A stretch of 35,488 nt of DNA, taken from positions 1 through 35,488 of IMG/VR virus record IMGVR_UViG_3300035698_008788; one strand, written 5' to 3'. The stretch is from a virus. Position 1 is the stretch's first letter; the number at the start of each line of letters is the position of its first letter. Under the pieces are notes generated by a model. It was not told the DNA's origin and made no database searches. It was given only the letters and a program-made list of their open reading frames with translations. The position numbers and the translations under genes are program-made. Shown piece by piece: positions 30,586 to 35,488 of the stretch.

Positions 30586-30613
30586 GTTCAATTGAACAGC
30601 CAGTTACGACTGG
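30586..30613 (+). other. Palindrome and UACG-loop hairpin between fibre genes
   Basis: A perfect 12-base palindrome GTTCAATTGAAC (30586-30597) is followed by CCAGT-TACG-ACTGG (30600-30613), a short stem with a stable UNCG-type tetraloop. Only a weak T-rich run (TTTAATG) follows. It may protect transcript ends or slow transcription. Confidence 0.4.
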
Positions 30614-30640
30614 TTTAATGTAATTTAGAGAGGTTAAATC

Positions 30641-31429
30641 ATGGCTAGTAATAATGCGCTAAATATTAATCCAACTACCCCCCTTGGTCTGCTAATCGGT
30701 GGTACTAACAACACTTTAACGGCTGATGTCGGCGGTATCGTTTTCTCAACAGCCACCAACATGGACATTTTAGCGGGAACTGCCACAGCGAACCAGCTAT
30801 TGATGTCTGGCGCATCCGCAGCTCCTGTTTGGTCAACAGCAACTTACCCAGCTACAACCACCGTTAATCAAATTTTATTCAGTTCTTCAGCGAACGTGGT
30901 CGCGGGTGTTGGTGCGGCTAATAGTGCAGGTCTTGTTTCTAATTCAACGGGTGTCCCTGTATTCACTTCCTCGTTAACAAACGGTCAAGTTATTATTGGG
31001 TCAACAGGCGCTACACCAGTAGCAGCCTCTATCACCGCTGGTTCAGGTATTACTATAACCCCGGGCGCTGGAACCTTATCTTTTGCAGCCACAGGCGGCG
31101 TAGACTGGGTTGGTTTGGCTGGAACAAGTCAAACAGCGGTTGTGGACACCGGATACATCATCGAAAACGCAACACAAACAACTGTCACGTTGCCAACAAC
31201 CGCCGCCGTAGGATCTATTGTAGGCGTTCAGGGTTTGGGTGCAGGTGGTTGGGTATTAACAGCCGGCGCAGGTCAAACCGTGCAAGTTGGACAAACTGCT
31301 ACAAGTTCAGGCGGTACAGTCACCAATGTTTCTAACTATGATGCAATCCAAGTGATTTGTATTGTTGCTGATACAACTTGGGCAATGGTCGGTAACGTCA
31401 GTTCAGGCGATGGTTACGCTGTAGTATAG
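30641..31429 (+). CDS. Tail fibre protein (262 residues)
   Basis: Low-charge Thr/Ala/Gly/Val beta repeat protein starting MASNNALNINPTTPLGLLIGGT. Internal repeats of TATANQLLMSGASAAPVW, VNQILFSSSANVVAGV and NGQVIIGSTGATPVAA type suggest a fibrous shaft. The C-terminal ~105 residues match the end of the previous fibre gene (LPTTAAVGSIVGVQG, TSSGGTVTNVSNYDAIQVICIV, TTWAMVG). AGAGAGG lies 7 bases before the ATG. Confidence 0.75.
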   Translation: MASNNALNINPTTPLGLLIGGTNNTLTADVGGIVFSTATNMDILAGTATANQLLMSGASAAPVWSTATYPATTTVNQILFSSSANVVAGVGAANSAGLVSNSTGVPVFTSSLTNGQVIIGSTGATPVAASITAGSGITITPGAGTLSFAATGGVDWVGLAGTSQTAVVDTGYIIENATQTTVTLPTTAAVGSIVGVQGLGAGGWVLTAGAGQTVQVGQTATSSGGTVTNVSNYDAIQVICIVADTTWAMVGNVSSGDGYAVV

Positions 31430-31453
31430 TTATAGTAGTTATTAAATTAATCT

Positions 31454-31475
31454 CAGGGTTACTTCGTGTAGCCCT
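31454..31475 (+). terminator. Hairpin between fibre genes
   Basis: CAGGGTTAC (31454-31462) pairs with GTGTAGCCCTG around a TTCGT loop, giving nine pairs with one G-U mismatch. It is followed only by CTCTTT, so termination would be partial. Confidence 0.4.
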
Positions 31476-31493
31476 GCTCTTTAGGATTAAATT

Positions 31494-32354
31494 ATGAGTA
31501 ACAACACGCTTAATGTGAATGGTTCCAACCCGCTCAGCGTGGCTATAGGTGGCACGGGAGTGACATCAAAAACGGGTACGGGTTCGGTTGTGTTGAGTAC
31601 ATCCCCTACATTAGTAACACCCTTATTAGGTACGCCGACATCAGGAGCACTGACAAATTGCACGTCTATTCCTGTTGCTCAAGCTACGGGTAATTTGCCT
31701 GTAGCGAATTTAAACTCAGGAACATCTGCTACAGCAACTACGTTTTGGCGTGGTGATGGTGCATGGGCTACGCCCGGCGCGGCTGGTGGCGGTCAGTTAT
31801 TAGACATACAAGTTTTTACATCCTCAGGAACCTATACCGCCAATGCATCGGCCACGAAGGCATTGTTTTATTTAAGCGGGGGTGGTGGCGCTGGAGGAAC
31901 TTACTCTACTAGGTCTTCAGGGGGTGGCGGCCAAGGAGGGTTAGTTATTGGATATGCGTCCGTAACAGGCAGTACTGGGTATACTTATACTCAGGGTGGT
32001 ACGGGCGCGAATAGTACGTTAGTTATCGGCGCTACAACTTATACGGGTGGAGGTGGGGGCACGGGAACTACAACTTCCTTTCAGGCGGTAGGAGGAGTTG
32101 GAGGAACGGCGACAAACGGAGAAGTTAGAAATATTATTGGGGCATCGGGAGGCTATGGTATAACCGGGGCTCCTTTTGGAGTTGGTGGAACGGGTGCGGG
32201 AGCTGGCGGTGGCTCGGGAGCCAATCAAAACACCGGACTTGCGGCTGTAGCTGGAAAAGCAAATAGTGGTGGTGGAGGGGGCGGTGGTGCTCCCGGCTTC
32301 GGAACAGGTGGCGCCGGTGGCTCAGGCTATCTTGTAGTCTACGAATACACCTAA
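31494..32354 (+). CDS. Glycine-rich tail fibre/adhesin (286 residues)
   Basis: The first ~95 residues are a typical fibre shaft ([49 protein letters not shown]). After that, [27 protein letters not shown] leads into glycine stretches ([37 protein letters not shown]), ending [11 protein letters not shown]. Glycine-rich runs separated by variable loops resemble the polyglycine sandwich of gp38-type adhesins, in which the loops bind the receptor. It is a candidate host-range determinant. Confidence 0.78.
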   Translation: MSNNTLNVNGSNPLSVAIGGTGVTSKTGTGSVVLSTSPTLVTPLLGTPTSGALTNCTSIPVAQATGNLPVANLNSGTSATATTFWRGDGAWATPGAAGGGQLLDIQVFTSSGTYTANASATKALFYLSGGGGAGGTYSTRSSGGGGQGGLVIGYASVTGSTGYTYTQGGTGANSTLVIGATTYTGGGGGTGTTTSFQAVGGVGGTATNGEVRNIIGASGGYGITGAPFGVGGTGAGAGGGSGANQNTGLAAVAGKANSGGGGGGGAPGFGTGGAGGSGYLVVYEYT

Positions 32355-32378
32355 CAACAAATAGAAATAAGGAAAAAC

Positions 32379-32756
32379 ATGGAAACGCCTTTATGGTACA
32401 CCCTAAAATGTCAATATCCTGATGCCGTCATGGGGATAGATATTCGTGTCTTAAATTACAGCCCTGAGGTAGGTATCGTTGACTTCCAAATTGCAGAATG
32501 GAATTTAAAAAATGAACCGATTCCCACGGAGGCGCAATTGTCTGCTTGGGCTATTAAGTTTGCGCCTGAGTATGCTGCTGACCAAGCAATTGAACAATTA
32601 AAAGTGCGTGATGCCGAAATTGTCAAAGAATTAGACGACTTGGATATGAAGTCTATCCGATATCTACGAACCAATGACAATCAAAAAATAAAAGAGTTAG
32701 AAGATGAGGCCATCGTTTTACGTGGCAAGTTATCTAAAAATGTAAAAAATAAATAA
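32379..32756 (+). CDS. Tail fibre assembly-type protein (125 residues)
   Basis: Pattern of phage fibre-assembly or chaperone-like proteins. The N-terminal half is beta-rich (DIRVLNYSPEVGIVDFQIAEW); then PTEAQLSAWA; then a helix with EIVKELDDLDMKSIRYLRTND and EDEAIVLRGKL, the typical ELxxLDxKSIRxLR and ExEAxxLR ends. AAGGA lies just before the ATG. It follows the Gly-rich fibre, the usual place for such a partner. Confidence 0.7.
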   Translation: METPLWYTLKCQYPDAVMGIDIRVLNYSPEVGIVDFQIAEWNLKNEPIPTEAQLSAWAIKFAPEYAADQAIEQLKVRDAEIVKELDDLDMKSIRYLRTNDNQKIKELEDEAIVLRGKLSKNVKNK

Positions 32757-32782
32757 ATTTTTAAATTTGAAAAGGATATAAA

Positions 32783-33004
32783 ATGAATGCAGACCAAATT
32801 AACGCACGAATCAAACAGCTTGAAGAAGCAGTCGAGAAAAGTTTAGAAACTCACAAAGGTTTAGAAAAAGGTTTTCAGCAATCTCTGGCTAATCACAACG
32901 CACTTTTGGGCGCGTTGCAAGAAACGAAAAATTGGCTTGATGTTGTAAATAAAGCGGCAGGGATTTTATCCGAGGCTGTACCGGCCGAATTAGCCGTGGA
33001 TTAA
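32783..33004 (+). CDS. Hypothetical 73-residue coiled-coil protein
   Basis: Heptad-like helix over residues 4-45 (INARIKQLEEAVEKSLETHKG in pattern), then an Ala-rich end. AAAGGA lies 7 bases before the ATG. Its location after the fibre-assembly gene suggests a virion or assembly role; not recognised. Confidence 0.6.
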   Translation: MNADQINARIKQLEEAVEKSLETHKGLEKGFQQSLANHNALLGALQETKNWLDVVNKAAGILSEAVPAELAVD

Positions 33005-33027
33005 CTAACAACAACTAAGGAATAATA

Positions 33028-34623
33028 ATGGCAATATTAAATATTCAAACATCGCAGCCTGGCGAGTTAGGCGTATTGCCTAGTTATGCCTCGATTAATA
33101 CCACTGATACCGAAGGAACCGTACTAACCACGGGATACCTGAATCAAGCTGTACAAAATGGCGCTTCTTTTTCTATGCCCTGTATCGCCAAAGTATCAAC
33201 AAAAGCGAGTGCTAGCGCACAGCCACAAGTAGGCTGGTATCAGGTAGAGCACGTAGGAACAGATTGGTCTTTAGTGCCGAATGGTTCCCCAGGCGATGTA
33301 ACGCTGCCTACAACACTCAATCACATGGCAGTGTATTCCAATACAACGGGTACTTTGTATGAAGATGCGGCCACAGCCATCAATGGCGGAAACCTGCAAG
33401 CTGGTTTGTCTGGAACAGCGGGAACCTTAGCTTCTTTCCCCTCTACGGCGGCTAAAGGCTCACTAAAGATTGTTGGTGTGGCCAGTGTAGGCGATACAGT
33501 AACGACAATAAGCAATGCGTCTCAAGGCCAAGCGACGGTATATAGCATACCTGATGCAGGGCAAACCACAGCCGAATTCATTATTAGTGATTTTGCGAGT
33601 ACTCAGCACATTACAAGTGGTGGATTAGACGTTGATGCAGGTATTATTTCAAGCGGATTAGCAGCGGGTGGGTTTGTTGGTGAATTTGACGCATATCCCA
33701 CAACTACTGCCAGCGGTGTTCTTTCATTGAAAGCCGCAATTAATGCGACAGGTGACTTTGATACCGTGATAAGTAATGCGGTTGCAGTGGCTCAAGACCA
33801 AGTGATTAGCATTCCTGACTCAGGCGCGGCTACAGCTTCCTTCATGCTTTCCGGCAGTGGTGGAACTCAAAACATTACCTCAGGAAATTTACAAGTAGAT
33901 GCAGGATTTATAGCAAGCGGCTTAGCGGGTGGTGGTTTCGTCGGTTTAGTTGAAGCTTTCCCGACAACTGCTGCGAGTGGTTTTATTGCAATGCAGGGGG
34001 CTATAAACGCCACGGGTGATTTTGGCACAACAATAAGTAACTCGACTGCGCAAGCACAAGCACAGGTTGTAACGATTCCTGACTCAGGCGCAGCTACTTC
34101 AGCGTTTGTTTTAACAAGCAGCTCTGCATCAGCTCAAAGCATCAGCTCAGGATTAACTATCACTGGTTCTAATAACATCCAAGTGCTCGTGGGTAATGTA
34201 TTAGCTGGTTCCGACGCAAATGCAGGTTTCTTTGTATCGTACCCAACAACGACAGCCAATGGCCGTCTTTTAGTAACAGCCGTTGATGCAGGGGGCGCGT
34301 TTGACACCACTATCAGCAATGGCGTGATGGGGCAATCAAGTGTCTATACGATTCCTGACATTGAAGCGGCCACAGGTGGAATTGTCGTGTCAACTTCAGC
34401 GCTTAGAATGAAGTCTGTTGCGGCGGCTGCTGATGCAGGCGGAAGTGCATCAGTGACTATAACCGATGCCTTCTGTACAGCCGGCAGCATGGTGTTAGCT
34501 CAATTCAATACTTCAGCCAACGCGGTGACTGTTCAGAAAGTAACGCCAGGTGCTGGTTCTTTTGTGATGCTATGTAGTGGCGACCCCGGTGCATCCACTG
34601 TAAATTACATTATCACTAAGTAA
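33028..34623 (+). CDS. Repeat-containing virion protein (531 residues)
   Basis: After an N-terminal region of about 130 residues, four tandem units start near residues 137, 223, 311 and 405 (FPSTAAKGSL, YPTTTASGVL, FPTTAASGFI, YPTTTANGRL). Each carries a TTISN or TVISN motif and an IPD motif (174, 262, 350, 442). Units 2 and 3 are the most alike (AAINATGDF / GAINATGDF). This is a beta-repeat array suited to a trimeric virion fibre or spike. A C-terminal cap (SASVTITDAFCTAGSM...) follows. AAGGA lies 8 bases before the ATG, and a clear terminator follows the gene. Confidence 0.8.
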   Translation: MAILNIQTSQPGELGVLPSYASINTTDTEGTVLTTGYLNQAVQNGASFSMPCIAKVSTKASASAQPQVGWYQVEHVGTDWSLVPNGSPGDVTLPTTLNHMAVYSNTTGTLYEDAATAINGGNLQAGLSGTAGTLASFPSTAAKGSLKIVGVASVGDTVTTISNASQGQATVYSIPDAGQTTAEFIISDFASTQHITSGGLDVDAGIISSGLAAGGFVGEFDAYPTTTASGVLSLKAAINATGDFDTVISNAVAVAQDQVISIPDSGAATASFMLSGSGGTQNITSGNLQVDAGFIASGLAGGGFVGLVEAFPTTAASGFIAMQGAINATGDFGTTISNSTAQAQAQVVTIPDSGAATSAFVLTSSSASAQSISSGLTITGSNNIQVLVGNVLAGSDANAGFFVSYPTTTANGRLLVTAVDAGGAFDTTISNGVMGQSSVYTIPDIEAATGGIVVSTSALRMKSVAAAADAGGSASVTITDAFCTAGSMVLAQFNTSANAVTVQKVTPGAGSFVMLCSGDPGASTVNYIITK

Positions 34624-34629
34624 TTAAGT

Positions 34630-34661
34630 AAGCGCAGTCTTCGGGCTGCGCTTTATTTTTT
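34630..34661 (+). terminator. Rho-independent terminator of the structural operon
   Basis: AAGCGCAG (34630-34637) pairs with CTGCGCTT (34646-34653) around an 8-base loop, directly followed by TTATTTTTT. It starts 7 bases after the stop of the repeat-containing virion gene. Confidence 0.9.
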
Positions 34662-34679
34662 AAAAATTATTTTTAAAAG

Positions 34680-34758
34680 ATGGCATACAACGAAGAAGGC
34701 AGGGATGCCGCCGACCCCCTAGCCGGATTGCGTCTCTTAGCAGCAGGCGCGAGGGCGG
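34680..34758 (+). other. GC-rich scrap between terminator and RHH gene
   Basis: Noticeably richer in GC than its surroundings. A frame from 34680 reads MAYNEEGRDAADPLAGLRLL, then AAGARAVINHP, before running antisense through the RHH gene to a stop at 34836-34838. The first ~30 codons look protein-like with GC-rich codon choice. It may be a remnant of inserted DNA or the edge of the transposon; no ribosome binding site was seen. Confidence 0.3.
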
Positions 34759-34929
34759 TCATAAATCATCCGCGTTTGTTTTGCTTTCGTTTTTCAGCGA
34801 ATATTTCATTAAATCTTTTATCCACTCAGACAAATTGACACCTTTTTCTTTTGCAGCTTGCTGTGCACCAACCTTAAGCCATGTTGGCATATTCAAAGCA
34901 ACCCTTGATGAACCTTTGCTTATCTGCAT
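34759..34929 (-). CDS. Ribbon-helix-helix DNA-binding protein (56 residues)
   Basis: Small regulator of the Arc/CopG/MetJ type. A beta strand (SSRVALNMP) is followed by two helices (TWLKVGAQQAAKEKG and NLSEWIKDLMKYSLKN). ATG 34929 is preferred because the longer form from 34974 would overlap the divergent promoter and the tnpB-like start. It is divergent from the TnpB remnant, with an inverted repeat between, so it probably represses both promoters. It could also be an orphan antitoxin; no toxin gene is present. Confidence 0.7.
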   Translation of the reverse strand: MQISKGSSRVALNMPTWLKVGAQQAAKEKGVNLSEWIKDLMKYSLKNESKTNADDL

Positions 34930-34966
34930 AATTATACTTGCGCCTTTTGATAAATGAAGTATAATT
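34930..34966. promoter_or_regulatory. Divergent -10 boxes inside a perfect inverted repeat
   Basis: AATTATACTT (34930-34939) and AAGTATAATT (34957-34966) form a perfect 10-bp inverted repeat around 17 bases. Each arm contains a TATAAT on the strand facing outward, toward the RHH gene (34931-34936, minus) and toward the tnpB remnant (34960-34965, plus). One dimeric regulator could shut both promoters. Confidence 0.65.
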
Positions 34967-34972
34967 GTACCC

Positions 34973-35454
34973 ATGAAAACAAATAAAGCCTACAAGTTTC
35001 GCATTTATCCGACCGAGCCGCAGATCAAGCAATTAGCGGTTGAGTTTGGTAATGCGCGTTTTGTGTGGAATCATGCGCTTGGTATGCGAAAGAAGACTTA
35101 CAGCAGACGCAAAGAGAATATGAATTACATTAGTCTTAGTAAGCACGTAACTCAATTAAAGCGTACAACACGCTACCACTGGCTTAAACAGTCGACTGCT
35201 GGCGTACTGCTCAAACTGCCTAAACTTGGCGAAATTAATCTCAAGTGGTCGCAGTACCCAGAAGGCACACCCAAAATGGCTACTGTGAGCAAGACACCAA
35301 GCGGGATATGAAATTATCAGATCGTGTGTTTAATTGTACGTGCGGAATTAGCATGTGTCGCGATCTTAATGCCGCGCAAAATATTAAAATGGCGGGGAAC
35401 GTCATGCTTGGAGAATCATATCAACCTGTTAGTGTCGCTGAATTAGCGGCATAG
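34973..35454 (+). pseudogene. tnpB: Decayed TnpB (IS200/IS605-type OrfB)
   Basis: The first ~85 codons are a typical TnpB N-terminus: KAYKFRIYPTEPQIKQLA, NARFVWNHAL and a following helix. The frame then jumps to a later part of the protein (LPKLGEINLKWSQ, TPKMATVSKTPSG) and stops at 35309-35311. The true C-terminus continues in another frame: KLSDRVFNCTCG, then RDLNAAQNIK (the third RuvC motif), to the stop at 35452-35454. At least two deletions and a frameshift have removed RuvC motifs I-II, so an intact ~370-400-residue nuclease is impossible. No TnpA is present. The last 34 bases may hold part of an element end. Confidence 0.88.
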
Positions 35455-35488
35455 AACAGGGATTCGGTGAAGAGCGAAAGCAAAAATA

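Noticed and set aside
34973-35311. Functional TnpB or a guide-directed nuclease
   Set aside because: Only N-terminal and C-terminal scraps in different frames remain, and RuvC motifs I and II are missing.

Overview
The window is most of the genome of a P22-like, short-tailed double-stranded DNA phage or prophage of an AT-rich gammaproteobacterium. The evidence is the morphogenesis order: Sf6-type small terminase, large terminase, P22-type portal, scaffold, P22-fold coat, gp4-like and gp10-like tail factors, three ejection-type proteins, then fibres. A phage CsrA and the base composition are compatible with a Legionella- or Coxiella-like host, but the host is inference. No integrase, CI-type repressor, tRNA, rRNA or CRISPR array was seen, so temperate or virulent lifestyle cannot be decided.

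Layout. 1-306: a GC-rich tandem repeat in an open frame entering from the left edge. 340-1163: T4-type endolysin coupled to a VRR-NUC nuclease. 1111-4484, leftward: YqaJ/lambda-Exo-type exonuclease, Bet annealase, SSB, two small genes, then a Rha regulator with its own likely promoter. 4548-4631: divergent control region. 4632-6825, rightward: Cro-like regulator and a run of small overlapping accessory genes. 6826-7264: about 440 bases with a promoter, a perfect 14-bp inverted repeat and 26-bp direct repeats. 7265-9165: replication initiator gene with lambda-like iterons inside it, and small genes. 9302-10072: cold-shock protein facing a leftward operon that ends in csrA. 10099-10373: two-way control region. 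10374-25896: packaging, head, tail and ejection genes, interrupted by an HNH endonuclease gene. 26104-34623: a large fibre and virion-surface module ending at a clear intrinsic terminator. 34680-35488: a GC-rich scrap, a ribbon-helix-helix gene and a decayed TnpB gene.

How the genes work together. The leftward operon supplies an Exo/Bet/SSB single-strand-annealing system. The rightward early operon leads to an origin that appears to lie inside the initiator gene. CsrA and a cold-shock protein could give RNA-level control between early and late phases. A rightward promoter near 10333, with a dyad where its -35 should be, is the best candidate for late transcription through packaging and structural genes. 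Several genes in 2.1-16.1 kb are under 60 codons; they are supported by ribosome binding sites and stop/start overlaps with neighbours.
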